From assembly GCF_030388245.1 (NCBI RefSeq), contig NZ_CP098361.1, positions 186,001-250,000 on the forward strand: a stretch of 64,000 nt of DNA. The letters run 5' to 3'. A program made the position numbers and the translations under genes. The stretch comes from Paracoccus sp. TOH. GTDB taxonomy: Bacteria > Pseudomonadota > Alphaproteobacteria > Rhodobacterales > Rhodobacteraceae. Position 1 is the first letter of the stretch, and each line of letters begins with the position of its first letter. Shown here in pieces: positions 12,098 through 22,134 of the stretch. Below the pieces are notes generated by a model, which was given only the letters and a program-made list of their open reading frames with translations, was not told where the DNA came from and made no database searches.

Positions 12098-13033
12098 ATG
12101 AACAGCCAATCCGTCATACATACCGGGGGTCAGGCGGCCACGCTGACCCATCTCCAGAGGCTCGAGGCCGAGAGCATCCAGATCATGCGCGAGGTGGTGG
12201 CCACGGCCGACAACCCGGTGATGCTGTATTCCGTGGGCAAGGATTCGGCCTGCATGCTGCACCTGGCCAAGAAGGCGTTCTACCCCGCCCCGCCGCCCTT
12301 CCCGCTTCTGCATGTGGACACCACCTGGAAGTTCCGCGCCATGTACGAGCTGCGCGACCGCGCCGCGGCCGAGGCCGGCATGGAACTGATCGTCCACCAC
12401 AACCCAGAGGCGATGGAAAAGGGCATCAACCCCTTCGACCACGGCAGCCTGCATACCGACATGTGGAAGACCGACGGGCTGAAACAGGCGCTGAGCAAGT
12501 TCAACTTCGACGTGGCCTTCGGCGGCGCCCGCCGCGACGAGGAAAAGTCGCGCGCCAAAGAGCGGGTGTTCTCGTTCCGCTCGGCCAACCACCGCTGGGA
12601 TCCCAAGAACCAGCGCCCCGAATTGTGGAAGCTCTACAATACCCGCAAGGGCAAGGGCGAATCGATCCGGGTCTTCCCGCTGTCGAACTGGACCGAGCTG
12701 GACATCTGGCAGTACATCCATCTGGAAAACATCGACATCGTGCCGCTGTATTTCAGCCAGCCGCGCCCGGTCGTGGAACGCGACGGGCTGCTGATCATGG
12801 TCGATGACGAGCGCTTCCGGCTGCGCGACGGCGAAGAGCCGGTGATGAAATCGGTGCGTTTCCGCACGCTGGGCTGCTATCCGCTGACCGGCGCGGTGGA
12901 ATCCAACGCCCGCACCCTGCCCGAAGTCATCCAGGAAATGCTGCTGACCACGACCTCGGAGCGGCAGGGCCGCGCCATCGACCACGACCAGTCGGCCTCG
13001 ATGGAGAAGAAGAAACAAGAGGGGTATTTCTGA
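12098..13033 (+). CDS. cysD: Sulfate adenylyltransferase subunit 2
   Basis: PAPS-reductase-like ATP pyrophosphatase of 311 residues that forms adenosine 5'-phosphosulfate from sulfate and ATP with CysN. The PP-loop is visible as [15 protein letters not shown] near residue 44, and [21 protein letters not shown] is the family-specific block. An ATG at 12092 is also in frame, but AAGGG at 12085-12089 is better spaced for 12098. It ends one base before cysNC, so the two subunits are cotranscribed. Confidence 0.96.
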   Translation: MNSQSVIHTGGQAATLTHLQRLEAESIQIMREVVATADNPVMLYSVGKDSACMLHLAKKAFYPAPPPFPLLHVDTTWKFRAMYELRDRAAAEAGMELIVHHNPEAMEKGINPFDHGSLHTDMWKTDGLKQALSKFNFDVAFGGARRDEEKSRAKERVFSFRSANHRWDPKNQRPELWKLYNTRKGKGESIRVFPLSNWTELDIWQYIHLENIDIVPLYFSQPRPVVERDGLLIMVDDERFRLRDGEEPVMKSVRFRTLGCYPLTGAVESNARTLPEVIQEMLLTTTSERQGRAIDHDQSASMEKKKQEGYF

Positions 13034-13034
13034 G

Positions 13035-14957
13035 ATGAACCACGAGATGAAGGACCCCGTCTACGTCACGGATGCCCTGATCGCCGAGGATATCGACGCC
13101 TATCTGCTGAAGCACCAGCACAAGACCATGCTGCGCTTCATCACCTGCGGCTCGGTCGATGACGGCAAGTCGACGCTGATCGGCCGGCTGCTCTATGACA
13201 GCAAGATGATTTTCGAGGACCAGCTCGCAAGCCTTGAAAACGACAGCAAGAACGTGGGCACGCAAGGCGGCGACATCGACTTCGCGCTGCTGGTCGACGG
13301 CCTGGCGGCCGAGCGCGAGCAGGGCATCACCATCGACGTGGCCTATCGCTTCTTCGCCACCGACAAGCGCAAGTTCATCGTCGCCGACACCCCCGGCCAC
13401 GAACAATACACCCGCAACATGGTCACCGGCGCCTCGACCGCCGACCTGGCGGTGATCCTGATCGACGCGCGCCAGGGCGTGCTGACCCAGACCCGGCGCC
13501 ACAGCTATCTGGTGAACCTGCTCGGCATCAAGAACGTGGTGCTGGCGGTGAACAAGATGGACCTGGTCGATTACTCGGCCGAGCGGTTCTACGACATCGT
13601 CGCGGATTACTCGCATTTCGCCAAGCAGATCGGCATGGACAGCTTCCTGCCGATCCCGATCTCGGGGCTCAAGGGCGACAACATCGTCGGCCACAGCGAC
13701 AACATGCACTGGTATCAGGGCCCGACGCTGCTGGGCCATCTGGAACAGGCGCCGGTCAACGACGCGCAGATGCAGGATCATCCGTTCCGCATGGCGGTGC
13801 AATGGGTGAACCGGCCGAACCTGGATTTCCGCGGCTTTGCCGGTCAGATCGGCGCGGGCCGGGTGCGGCCGGGCAACGCGATCCGGGTGCTGCCCTCGGG
13901 CAAGACCACGACGGTCAAGTCCATCGTCACCTTCGACGGCGACCTGGAGCAGGCGGTCGCCGGCCAGTCGGTGACGCTGACCTTCGCCGACGAGATCGAC
14001 TGCTCGCGCGGCGACGTGATCGTGCAATCCGATCAGCCCTGCGAGGTCGCCGACCAGTTCGAGGCCACGCTGGTCTGGATGACCGAGCAGGAAATGCTGC
14101 CCGGCCGCCCCTATCTGCTGAAGATCGGCACCCAGGTGGTCACCGCCACCGTCACCGAGCCGAAATACGAGGTGAACGTCAACACGCTGGAGCATCTGGC
14201 CAGCAAGACGCTGGGGCTGAATGCCATCGGCGTGGTCAACATCTCGACCGACCGGCCGATCCCGTTCGAGGCCTATGCCCAGAACCCCGACCTGGGCGGC
14301 TTCATCCTGATCGACCGCATGACCAATACCACGGTGGCGGCGGGGATGATCCATTTCGCCCTGCGCCGGTCGCAGAACATCCACTGGCAGGCGCTGGACG
14401 TGAACCGCGAAGCCCATGCGGCGCTGAAGAACCAGAAGCCGGCCGTGGTCTGGTTCACCGGCCTGTCCGGCTCGGGCAAATCCACGATCGCCAATATCGT
14501 CGAGAAGAAGCTGCACGCCCTTGGCAAGCACACCTTCCTGCTGGACGGCGACAACATCCGCCACGGGCTGAACCGCGACCTGGGCTTCACCGATGCCGAC
14601 CGGGTGGAAAACATCCGCCGCGTCGGCGAGGTGGCGAAGCTGATGACCGATGCCGGGCTGATCGTGCTGACCGCCTTCATCTCGCCCTTCCGCTCGGAGC
14701 GGCAGATGGTGCGCGACCTGATGGCGCCGGGCGAGTTCGTCGAGGTCTTCGTCGATACGCCCTTGGAGGTGGCCGAGGCGCGCGACGTCAAGGGACTCTA
14801 CAAGAAGGCGCGCTCGGGCCAGCTGAAGAACTTCACCGGCATCGACAGCCCCTATGAGCAGCCGCAGCAGGCCGAGATCACGGTGAACACCGTCGATCTG
14901 ACCCCCGAGGACGCGGCCGAACGCATCGTGCAATACGTGCTGACCAGCATGTCCTGA
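13035..14957 (+). CDS. cysNC: Bifunctional sulfate adenylyltransferase subunit 1 / APS kinase
   Basis: A 640-residue fusion. The N-terminal part (to about residue 440) is an EF-Tu-like GTPase with G1 [10 protein letters not shown]3 DTPGHE and G4 NKMD; it drives APS synthesis with CysD. The C-terminal part (from about residue 455) is APS kinase with P-loop GLSGSGKST and [15 protein letters not shown], making PAPS. Fused CysNC is common in alphaproteobacteria. Gene order cysD-cysNC places sulfate activation in one unit; the sulfate importer genes lie 28 kb away. Confidence 0.97.
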   Translation: MNHEMKDPVYVTDALIAEDIDAYLLKHQHKTMLRFITCGSVDDGKSTLIGRLLYDSKMIFEDQLASLENDSKNVGTQGGDIDFALLVDGLAAEREQGITIDVAYRFFATDKRKFIVADTPGHEQYTRNMVTGASTADLAVILIDARQGVLTQTRRHSYLVNLLGIKNVVLAVNKMDLVDYSAERFYDIVADYSHFAKQIGMDSFLPIPISGLKGDNIVGHSDNMHWYQGPTLLGHLEQAPVNDAQMQDHPFRMAVQWVNRPNLDFRGFAGQIGAGRVRPGNAIRVLPSGKTTTVKSIVTFDGDLEQAVAGQSVTLTFADEIDCSRGDVIVQSDQPCEVADQFEATLVWMTEQEMLPGRPYLLKIGTQVVTATVTEPKYEVNVNTLEHLASKTLGLNAIGVVNISTDRPIPFEAYAQNPDLGGFILIDRMTNTTVAAGMIHFALRRSQNIHWQALDVNREAHAALKNQKPAVVWFTGLSGSGKSTIANIVEKKLHALGKHTFLLDGDNIRHGLNRDLGFTDADRVENIRRVGEVAKLMTDAGLIVLTAFISPFRSERQMVRDLMAPGEFVEVFVDTPLEVAEARDVKGLYKKARSGQLKNFTGIDSPYEQPQQAEITVNTVDLTPEDAAERIVQYVLTSMS

Positions 14958-14999
14958 CCGGCGGGACGACCGCCGCCCGTTGCGGGCGGGCCGGAATGG

Positions 15000-15022
15000 C
15001 CGGGCCTTCGGGCCCGGTTTCT
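15000..15022 (+). terminator. Hairpin terminator after cysNC
   Basis: CCGGGCC (15000-15006), TTCG loop, GGCCCGG (15011-15017), followed by TTTCTTC. It lies 43 bp after the cysNC stop. The stable UUCG tetraloop and short T-rich tail fit an intrinsic terminator. Confidence 0.75.
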
Positions 15023-15215
15023 TCATTTCCGGCAACGGCTTGGCGGGTACCCGCCCCATCCGGTCACCTTGCCCCACCCGCCCATGCCGGCGCCGCGCCG
15101 CCGGCGGGACCGTGGCACCCGGCACACAGTCCCGCAGACCTGTCCGAAAGTCGTACTTGCCGCGACCGGCCCTCCGGCCTCAGGCTAGATGGCAATGACG
15201 GAAAGGGAAACGGTG

Positions 15216-15392
15216 ATGAAAGGCACGGTCACCCTCGCCTGCCGCAAGGGAGCGTTGGTTTCAGGCGAATACGAAGTCATCGGCGACAGGCTGCGCGTGT
15301 CGTATCACGGCCATGAACGATTGGTCCGGATAGATGGCGGCTCGATAGACCATCTGGCGCAGGCATTGCTGCGCGACCTCTGGCTGGAATAG
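15216..15392 (+). CDS. Small protein of unknown function (58 aa)
   Basis: A short frame beginning MKGTVTLACRKG and ending LAQALLRDLWLE. The ATG at 15216 has AAGGGAAA about 6 nt upstream; two other in-frame ATGs (15189, 15195) lack a good ribosome site. The N-terminal half alternates polar and hydrophobic residues like a small beta-barrel, and the end is helical. No family was recognised. It is alone between a terminator and the lipid genes. Codon use is like its neighbours, which supports a real gene. Confidence 0.55.
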   Translation: MKGTVTLACRKGALVSGEYEVIGDRLRVSYHGHERLVRIDGGSIDHLAQALLRDLWLE

Positions 15393-15455
15393 GCCCGGCT
15401 TCCGTCCCGCCCCGCTTCGTGTCATGCAGGGGCCGGAACAGGGACAGGGATGCTT

Positions 15456-16088
15456 ATGACAGCGACGATTCCGGTGCGAATGACCCGCGCGGGACTGGTG
15501 GCGACCGCGCGGCTGCTGCTGAGCCTGCGCGCCATCGACCTGCCGCCGCCCCAAGCCGCGCCGCGCATCCTGGTCGCCAACCATGTCAGCCATGCCGATT
15601 TCGTGGCGCTGTGGTCTGTGCTGCCGAAACGGCACCGCCTGCACACCCGCCCCGTCGCCGGCGCCGATTACTGGGAGCGTTCGGACCTGCGCCGCTGGAT
15701 CGCCCATCGGGTGTTCCGCGCCGTGCTGATCGACCGGGATCCCAACAGCCGCCGCTCGGACCCGGTCGAAACCGTGGCCGAGGTGTTGCGCGGCGGCGAG
15801 GACGTGATCTTCTTTCCCGAGGGCACCCGCAACCTGACCGACGCGCGCCTGCTGCCGCTGAAATCCGGCATCTATCACCTGGCACGTGCCGTGCCGCAGG
15901 CCGAGATCGTGCCAGCCTGGATCCTGAACCTGGACCGCATCCTGCCGAAAGGCGCCTTCCTGCCGGTGCCGCTGAACTGCGCCGTGCGCTTCGGCCAGCC
16001 CATGCGGGTCGAAACGGGTGAAAGCCGCGAGGCCTTCCTGGCCCGCCTTTCGCTGGCGATGCTGGCGCTGGCCGAGCAGAAAGGCTGA
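15456..16088 (+). CDS. 1-acyl-sn-glycerol-3-phosphate acyltransferase-like protein (PlsC family)
   Basis: PlsC-type acyltransferase of about 210 residues acting at the inner membrane. The catalytic HX4D motif is NHVSHAD (about residue 47), and the substrate-binding FPEGTRN block is near residue 125. The start at 15456 (MTATIPV) has GGGA 5 nt upstream; ATG 15450 is the alternative. It is followed 3 bp later by a CdsA-like gene and then a CDP-alcohol transferase, so the three probably act on one lipid pathway: acylation, CDP activation, head-group transfer. The genome is likely to have another, housekeeping plsC. Confidence 0.85.
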   Translation: MTATIPVRMTRAGLVATARLLLSLRAIDLPPPQAAPRILVANHVSHADFVALWSVLPKRHRLHTRPVAGADYWERSDLRRWIAHRVFRAVLIDRDPNSRRSDPVETVAEVLRGGEDVIFFPEGTRNLTDARLLPLKSGIYHLARAVPQAEIVPAWILNLDRILPKGAFLPVPLNCAVRFGQPMRVETGESREAFLARLSLAMLALAEQKG

Positions 16089-16091
16089 TCC

Positions 16092-17030
16092 GTGGACCGT
16101 TTCCATTCCCCCTCGGCCTTCTTCTTCTACGGGCTTTTCGCCTTCCTGATTCTCGCCTCGCTGGTGGCGCGGCTGCTGATCCGCACCGGCCGGGTCGGCG
16201 GACCCACGGCGCAGAACCTCGCCGACCGCATCCGCGCCTGGTGGGTGATGATCGGCGTGCTGGCGCTGATCTTCACCCTGGGCGCCGGGGCGATCACGCT
16301 GTTCTTTGCGCTTTGCTCCATGGCGGCGCTGCGCGAATTCGCCACCATCACCCACACGCGGCGCGACGACCATGACGGGCTGGCCATCGCCTTCTACGTG
16401 ATCCTGCCGCTGCAATACCTGCTGGTCTATGCCGAGGTTCCGGTCTTTGCCGCGCTGCTGATCCCGGTCTATTGTTTCCTGCTGCTGCCGGTCGTCACCG
16501 TGCTCAAGGGCGAGGTGCAGGGCTTCCTGACAAGGGTGTCGGAAACGCAATGGGCGCTGATGGTCTGCGTCTATTGCGTCGCGCATATCCCGGCGATCCT
16601 GACGCTGGACATCCCCGGCTATCGCTATAGCGCCTTCACGCTGGTCGCCTGGCTGATCCTGGTCGTGCAGGCTTCGGACGTGTTGCAATATGTCTGGGGC
16701 AAGGCGCTGGGGCGGCACCTGCTGGCGCCGCGCGTCTCGCCCTCGAAGACGGTCGAGGGGCTGGCCGGCGGCGTCATCAGCGCCAGTGCGCTGGGGGTGG
16801 CGCTGGCGCCCTTCACGCCCTTCGGCTGGTGGCAGGCAGGGCTGATCGCGCTGACCGTGACCACCTTCGGCTTCCTCGGCGGGCTGATCATGTCCGCCAT
16901 CAAGCGCGACCGCGGCGTCAAGGACTGGGGCACGCTGGTGCAGGGGCACGGCGGCATCCTGGACCGGCTGGACAGCCTGGTGTTCTCGGCCCCGGTGTTT
17001 CTGCATATTCTGGCATGGGGGTGGTTATGA
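16092..17030 (+). CDS. Phosphatidate cytidylyltransferase (CdsA family)
   Basis: Polytopic membrane enzyme of 312 residues starting with GTG, 3 bp after the PlsC-like gene. The CTP-transferase signature at the C-terminus is clear: MSAIKRDRGVKDWGTLVQGH followed by GGILDRLDS. It converts phosphatidate to CDP-diacylglycerol. Its stop overlaps the next start as ATGA. The pairing with a following CDP-alcohol transferase resembles the E. coli ynbA/ynbB arrangement, so this may be a second, pathway-specific CdsA. Confidence 0.9.
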   Translation: MDRFHSPSAFFFYGLFAFLILASLVARLLIRTGRVGGPTAQNLADRIRAWWVMIGVLALIFTLGAGAITLFFALCSMAALREFATITHTRRDDHDGLAIAFYVILPLQYLLVYAEVPVFAALLIPVYCFLLLPVVTVLKGEVQGFLTRVSETQWALMVCVYCVAHIPAILTLDIPGYRYSAFTLVAWLILVVQASDVLQYVWGKALGRHLLAPRVSPSKTVEGLAGGVISASALGVALAPFTPFGWWQAGLIALTVTTFGFLGGLIMSAIKRDRGVKDWGTLVQGHGGILDRLDSLVFSAPVFLHILAWGWL

Positions 17031-17692
17031 CCGAGGATTTCAGCCGGCGGCCGATCGCCAGCCGCAACACGAGATGGGCCGCCCATGTCACCCGGCGGCT
17101 GGTCGAGGAGGGCGTGGCGCCCAACCGCATCTCGGCCGGCTCGGTCGTGGCGGCGGCGCTGGCGGGCGCGGCCTTCGCGCTGTCGGCGCAGGTCAGCGCG
17201 CTTTGGGCAGCGGGGTTGCTGCTCGTCCTCGGCGCGGCGTTCACGCAATTGCGGCTGCTCTGCAATCTCTTCGACGGGCTGGTCGCGGTCGAGGGCGGCA
17301 TGGGCACGCCGGACGGCGCCTTCTGGAACGAGGTGCCGGACCGGCTGTCGGACCTGATCATCCTGGCCGGCTTCGGCGCGGCGGCGGGCTGGCCGGCGCT
17401 GGGACTGCTGGCCGGGGCGCTGGCGATCCTGACCGCCTATCTGCGCGAATTCGGCCGCGCGGCCGGGCTCGGCTCGGATTTCCGCGGGCCGGGGGCCAAA
17501 TCGCATCGCATGGCGGCGGTGACCGCCGGGGCGCTGCTGCAGGTCGGCGCATGGCTTTCCGGCGCGGCCTGGCCGGTCCTGACCTGGACGCTGGTTCTGG
17601 TGCTGGCGCTGACGGCGATCACCACCGTCCGCCGCAGCCGACGCATCCTGCGCGGGCTTTCCGGCCGGGCGGACGGATCAAATCTGGGCTAG
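17027..17692 (+). CDS. CDP-alcohol phosphatidyltransferase-like membrane protein with altered catalytic motif
   Basis: A 221-residue membrane protein that aligns by eye with the CDP-alcohol phosphatidyltransferase motif but is degenerate. The canonical D-x2-D-G-x2-A-R ... G-x3-D-x3-D reads here N-LF-D-G-LV-A-V ... G-AFW-N-EVP-D. Two of the four Asp are Asn and the Arg is Val. Membrane segments before and after the motif are preserved. The ATGA overlap with the CdsA-like gene argues for a linked role. It may be catalytically altered, use another mechanism, or belong to a divergent subfamily. Confidence 0.75.
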   Translation: MTEDFSRRPIASRNTRWAAHVTRRLVEEGVAPNRISAGSVVAAALAGAAFALSAQVSALWAAGLLLVLGAAFTQLRLLCNLFDGLVAVEGGMGTPDGAFWNEVPDRLSDLIILAGFGAAAGWPALGLLAGALAILTAYLREFGRAAGLGSDFRGPGAKSHRMAAVTAGALLQVGAWLSGAAWPVLTWTLVLVLALTAITTVRRSRRILRGLSGRADGSNLG

Positions 17693-17786
17693 CCGCCACC
17701 GTCCAGCGTGATAAGGGGTAACCTTGCCGATCCCCTTGTGATACTGGCCGCCCAGCACGGACATTCAGACGACAGAGATCCCAGCC

Positions 17787-19625
17787 ATGCCCGCATACCG
17801 TTCCCGCACCACCACCCATGGCCGCAACATGGCGGGGGCCCGTGGCCTCTGGCGCGCGACCGGGGTGAAGAACAGCGATTTCGGCAAGCCGATCATCGCC
17901 ATCGTGAACAGCTTCACCCAATTCGTGCCGGGCCATGTGCATCTGAAGGATCTGGGCCAGATGGTCGCGCGCGAGGTCGAGGCCGCCGGTGGCATCGCCA
18001 AGGAATTCAACACCATCGCCGTCGATGACGGCATCGCCATGGGCCATGACGGGATGCTGTATTCCCTGCCCTCGCGCGAATTGATCGCCGATTCGGTCGA
18101 ATACATGGTCAATGCGCATTGCGCCGATGCCATGGTTTGCATCTCGAACTGCGACAAGATCACCCCCGGCATGCTGATGGCGGCGATGCGGCTGAACATC
18201 CCGGCGATCTTCGTCTCGGGCGGGCCGATGGAGGCGGGCAAGGTCACGCTGGGCGACGGGCGCAAGGTCTCGCTGGACCTGGTGGACGCCATGGTCGCGG
18301 CCGCCGACGACAAGGTCTCGGATGCCGACCTGGCCGCCATCGAGGAAGCCGCCTGCCCGACCTGCGGTTCCTGCTCGGGCATGTTCACCGCCAATTCGAT
18401 GAACTGCCTGTCCGAGGCCCTGGGCCTGTCGCTGCCCGGCAACGGCTCGACGCTGGCCACGCATGCCTTGCGCAAGAACCTGTTCCTGGAAGCCGGCCGC
18501 CGCATCGTCGAGGTGACGCGCCGCCATTACGAACAGGACGACGCCTCGGTGCTGCCGCGCGTCATCGCCAGCAAGGCGGCGTTCCGGAACGCCATGTCGC
18601 TGGACATCGCCATGGGCGGCTCGACCAATACCGTGCTGCACCTGCTGGCCATCGCCCAGGAGGGCGGGGTCGATTTCACCATGGACGACATCGACGCGCT
18701 GTCGCGCAAGGTGCCCTGCCTGTGCAAGGTCGCGCCGAACACCGCCAACGTGCATATGGAAGACGTGCATCGTGCCGGCGGCATCATGGCGATCCTTGGG
18801 GAACTGGACCGCGCCGGGCTGATCGACCGCGACTGCCCGACCGTGCATGCGCCCACCATCGGCGCCGCCATCGACCAATGGGACATCGCCCGCAGCAACG
18901 ACCCGGCTGCGCGCGAGCTGTTCCTGGCCGCGCCGGGCGGCGTGCCGACGCAAGTGGCCTTCAGCCAGGCGACGCTGTGGCCCGACCTGGACCTCGACCG
19001 CGAGAAGGGCGTGATCCGCTCGGCCGATGCGCCGTTTTCCAAGGATGGCGGGCTGGCGGTGCTGAAGGGCAATATCGCGCTGGACGGCTGCATCGTGAAG
19101 ACCGCCGGCGTGGACGAATCGATCCTGGTGTTTTCCGGCACAGCCAAGGTCTATGAAAGCCAGGACGCCGCCGTCTCGGGCATCCTGACTGGCAAGGTCG
19201 AGGCCGGAGACGTGGTGGTCATCCGCTACGAAGGCCCCAAGGGCGGACCGGGGATGCAGGAGATGCTGTATCCGACCAGCTACCTGAAATCGAAGGGTCT
19301 GGGCAAAGCCTGCGCGCTGATCACCGACGGGCGTTTCTCGGGCGGCACCTCGGGCCTGTCCATCGGCCATGTCAGCCCCGAGGCGGCGGCCGGCGGCACC
19401 ATCGGCCTGGTGCGCGACGGCGACCGGATCGAGATCGACATCCCCAACCGCTCGATCCGCCTGGCGGTGTCCGAGGACGAACTGGCGGCGCGGCGCGCCG
19501 AACAGGACGCCGCGGGCTGGAAACCCGCGCAGCCGCGCCAGCGCCAGGTCTCGGCCGCGCTCAAGGTCTATGCGCAATTCGCCGCCTCGGCCGACAAGGG
19601 CGCGGTGCGCATCCTGCCGGAATGA
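17787..19625 (+). CDS. ilvD: Dihydroxy-acid dehydratase
   Basis: An iron-sulfur dehydratase of 612 residues, full length for IlvD. It converts 2,3-dihydroxy-isovalerate and -methylvalerate to the 2-keto acids of valine and isoleucine synthesis. The cluster/metal ligands are in [10 protein letters not shown] (about residue 122) and [20 protein letters not shown] (about residue 195); the C-terminal [19 protein letters not shown] block is intact. It stands alone, with a GGGGCC/GGCCCC hairpin at 19631-19646 just after the stop. Confidence 0.97.
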   Translation: MPAYRSRTTTHGRNMAGARGLWRATGVKNSDFGKPIIAIVNSFTQFVPGHVHLKDLGQMVAREVEAAGGIAKEFNTIAVDDGIAMGHDGMLYSLPSRELIADSVEYMVNAHCADAMVCISNCDKITPGMLMAAMRLNIPAIFVSGGPMEAGKVTLGDGRKVSLDLVDAMVAAADDKVSDADLAAIEEAACPTCGSCSGMFTANSMNCLSEALGLSLPGNGSTLATHALRKNLFLEAGRRIVEVTRRHYEQDDASVLPRVIASKAAFRNAMSLDIAMGGSTNTVLHLLAIAQEGGVDFTMDDIDALSRKVPCLCKVAPNTANVHMEDVHRAGGIMAILGELDRAGLIDRDCPTVHAPTIGAAIDQWDIARSNDPAARELFLAAPGGVPTQVAFSQATLWPDLDLDREKGVIRSADAPFSKDGGLAVLKGNIALDGCIVKTAGVDESILVFSGTAKVYESQDAAVSGILTGKVEAGDVVVIRYEGPKGGPGMQEMLYPTSYLKSKGLGKACALITDGRFSGGTSGLSIGHVSPEAAAGGTIGLVRDGDRIEIDIPNRSIRLAVSEDELAARRAEQDAAGWKPAQPRQRQVSAALKVYAQFAASADKGAVRILPE

Positions 19626-19691
19626 GAAACGGGGCCGCCCGGCCCCTTCCCAGCCTTGCGATGGCCGGCCCCACCGCCGGGCCGGCTTTGC

Positions 19692-19946
19692 TCATCCGGC
19701 CTCGGCCAGCCGCGCCAGGTCGAGCCGCAGCACCGAATCCACCGCATCCTTGCGGAAGCCGAGATGCTGCTCCTCGGTCGCGGCCTTCACGCTGACATAG
19801 GGCAGCGCACCGTCGGCGCCGACGTCCAGGCTATGGGGATGGACCGGCAGCGACAGGCTGCCTGACGCGCAATCCTTGCCGCCCAAGACCAGCAACCCGC
19901 CGGTGCCCTCGGCCGCATCGCGCGTGACGCCGCCGGGTATCCAGTG
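19692..19946 (-). pseudogene. C-terminal remnant resembling a YncE-type beta-propeller protein
   Basis: A frame of 84 codons opens directly after a stop (TGA at 19949-19947) with no convincing start. It ends with a pattern typical of the last blades of YncE/YVTN propellers: HPHSLDVGADGALPYVSVK then DAVDSVLRLDL. Codon use is coding-like throughout, yet the roughly 300 further residues such a protein needs are absent upstream, where the sequence becomes noncoding. It looks like the 3' end of a deleted gene. The family call is by eye. Confidence 0.45.
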
Positions 19947-20059
19947 TCATGCCAAGCAGCTCGGTTTCCCGACGCCGGCGTCACCGGCCTCACGACTGGC
20001 AAAGCCGCCTGCGCCGGAAGCCTGGTCCGGACGCGCAGGCAGGCGCGGGGCGCCTGGCA

Positions 20060-20425
20060 TTATTCCATGGCACTGAGCAGCACCGCCAGCGCTCCAAGCC
20101 CGCCGAGCAGCCAGACATCCCATAGGGCGACGGGTCCGGACCCGGCAGCGGCGTGGCTCAGCCGGTCATAGAGCCAGCGCCCGGCCGCGCCAAGCACCAG
20201 CCCGCCGGCGGCGACCAGCAGCAGCAGGCACAGAAGCGCGCCGACGATGCCGGGCAGGTAGCCGCCCGTCTTGGTGCCGCTTATCAGATAGCACAGACCG
20301 GCCGCGCCCAGCAGCAGCGCCAGTGGCAGGGCCAGCGGCACCAGCGACCGGGTCGCGGCGCGCAGCGCGCCAATCGTGGCGGTCAGGGTCACCGTGACGG
20401 CGATGATCAGCCAGACCAGTGCCAT
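20060..20425 (-). CDS. Hypothetical membrane protein (121 aa)
   Basis: A small protein with four hydrophobic segments (residues about 3-25, 29-50, 58-82 and 101-118) and no recognised domain. It starts 9 bp after the stop of the DUF2484-like gene and is probably the last gene of the ftsW-murG-murC unit. The usual Rhodobacteraceae occupant of this place is murB, which this is not. Confidence 0.6.
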   Translation of the reverse strand: MALVWLIIAVTVTLTATIGALRAATRSLVPLALPLALLLGAAGLCYLISGTKTGGYLPGIVGALLCLLLLVAAGGLVLGAAGRWLYDRLSHAAAGSGPVALWDVWLLGGLGALAVLLSAME

Positions 20426-20434
20426 GCCGGCAGG

Positions 20435-20710
20435 TCAGTGCAGCCCGCGACGCAGGGGCGCGCGGCGGCGGCGCAGCGCCTCGAAGGGCGGCCAGACCAG
20501 CAGCGACAGGCCGATGGCAAGGAACAGCACGCCGAAGCCCGGCCCGCAGAGATAGGTCAGCCAGCCCAGCACCGGCACGCCGCACAACACCAGGGCCCAA
20601 AGCGCCGAGTGACGCCAGCGCAGCCGCACGAAGGGCAACAGGCAGGCCGCGACGCCCCAGAGCACCGCGCAAAGCGCTGCGCCGACGGGATGGGCGATCA
20701 GCGCGATCAC
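20435..20710 (-). CDS. DUF2484-like membrane protein
   Basis: A 91-residue protein with three hydrophobic segments and a basic C-terminus ([12 protein letters not shown]). Its ATG overlaps the murC stop by 4 bp. A small DUF2484 protein commonly follows murC in Rhodobacteraceae, and size, topology and position fit; the function is unknown. The assignment is by context. Confidence 0.65.
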   Translation of the reverse strand: MIALIAHPVGAALCAVLWGVAACLLPFVRLRWRHSALWALVLCGVPVLGWLTYLCGPGFGVLFLAIGLSLLVWPPFEALRRRRAPLRRGLH

Positions 20711-22134
20711 GCGGCCTTCTCCGTCAGCCGTTCCGGCAGGTTGTTGGCCCAGGCCGAGATGGTGCCGGCACCCAGACAGACCACCATGTCGCCGGGCCGC
20801 GCCTGCTCGCGCACCAGCCGCTCCAGGTCGCCCTCGTCCATCACCGCGCGGGCGTGACGGTGGCCGTGGGCGATCAGCCCGGCGACCAGGTCATCGCGCG
20901 AGGCGCCGGGGATCGGCTCCTCACCGGCCGAATAGACCTCGGCGATGCCGACCACGTCGGCCTCGTTGAAGCAGGTGCAGAAATCGTCGAAGAGGCTGGA
21001 GAGCCGGGAGTAGCGGTGCGGCTGGTGCACGGCGATGACCCGGCCCTTGGTGGCCTGGCGGGCGGCCTTCAGCACGGCGGCGATCTCGACCGGGTGGTGA
21101 CCGTAATCGTCGATGATGGTGACGCCGTTCACCTCGCCCACGCGGGTGAAGCGGCGGCCGACGCCGCCGAACTTAGCCAGCGCCTCGCGGATCTGGGCGC
21201 GCTTCATGCCAAGGTGGCGGGCGACCGCCACGGCGGCCAGCGCGTTCGAGACGTTGTGGTCGCCCGGCATCGGCAGGGTGCAGCCCTCGATCACCGGGGT
21301 TTCGCCGTCGTTCAGCGCCGCTTCGCCCTGCAGGGCGATGTCGAAATGCGCCACGCCGTTTTCATAGCGCAGGTTCATGGCGCGGATGTCGGCCTGGGCG
21401 TTGAAGCCGAAGGTGGCGACGCGGCGGTCGGTCAGCTTGCCGACCAGCGCCTGCACCTCGGGGTGGTCGGTGCAGCAGACGGCAAGGCCGTAGAAGGGGA
21501 TGTTCGAGACGAAATCCTGGAAGCCCTTGCGCAGCGCGTCGAAGGAGCCCCAGTGCTCCATATGCTCGGGGTCGATGTTGGTGACGATGGCGATGGTGGC
21601 GGGCAGGCGGTTGAAGCTGCCGTCGCTCTCGTCGGCCTCGACCACCATCCATTCGCCGGCGCCGGCGCGGGCGTTGCTGCCATAGGCGTGGATCACGCCG
21701 CCATTGATGACGGTCGGGTCGAAGCCGCCCGCGTCCAGCAGCGTCGCGACCATGGTGGTGGTGGTGGTCTTGCCATGGGTGCCGGCGATGGCGACGTTGG
21801 ATTTCAGCCGCATCAGTTCCGCCAGCATCTCGGCCCGGCGCACCACCGGCAGGCCGCGGCGGCGCGCCTCCTCAAGCTCGGGATTGCCCTTCTTGATCGC
21901 GGTCGAGATCACCACCACCCCGGCCTCGCCGATATTCTCGGCGCGCTGGCCTTCGAAGACGGTGGCGCCCAGGCTTTCCAGCCGGTCGGTGATCTTGGAG
22001 CGTTTCGCATCCGAGCCCTGCACCTGGTAGCCGAGCGTCATCAACACCTCGGCGATGCCGGACATGCCGATGCCGCCGATGCCGACGAAATGGATGGGGC
22101 CCAGTTCGCCCGGGAGTTTGGTCGCTGCATTCAT
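20707..22134 (-). CDS. murC: UDP-N-acetylmuramate--L-alanine ligase
   Basis: Cytoplasmic Mur ligase of 475 residues that adds the first amino acid to UDP-MurNAc. The N-terminal [14 protein letters not shown] loop, the ATP-binding [16 protein letters not shown] (about residue 116), EADESDGSF and the DDYGHHP metal-site motif are all present. The start overlaps the murG stop (ATGA). It is part of an isolated ftsW-murG-murC block. Confidence 0.97.
   Translation of the reverse strand: MNAATKLPGELGPIHFVGIGGIGMSGIAEVLMTLGYQVQGSDAKRSKITDRLESLGATVFEGQRAENIGEAGVVVISTAIKKGNPELEEARRRGLPVVRRAEMLAELMRLKSNVAIAGTHGKTTTTTMVATLLDAGGFDPTVINGGVIHAYGSNARAGAGEWMVVEADESDGSFNRLPATIAIVTNIDPEHMEHWGSFDALRKGFQDFVSNIPFYGLAVCCTDHPEVQALVGKLTDRRVATFGFNAQADIRAMNLRYENGVAHFDIALQGEAALNDGETPVIEGCTLPMPGDHNVSNALAAVAVARHLGMKRAQIREALAKFGGVGRRFTRVGEVNGVTIIDDYGHHPVEIAAVLKAARQATKGRVIAVHQPHRYSRLSSLFDDFCTCFNEADVVGIAEVYSAGEEPIPGASRDDLVAGLIAHGHRHARAVMDEGDLERLVREQARPGDMVVCLGAGTISAWANNLPERLTEKAA

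Noticed and set aside
13017..13038. GGGTATTTCTGAGATGAA at the cysD-cysNC junction as another post-stop element
   Set aside because: Only the first eight bases match; it encodes the natural C-terminus of CysD and contains the cysNC start.
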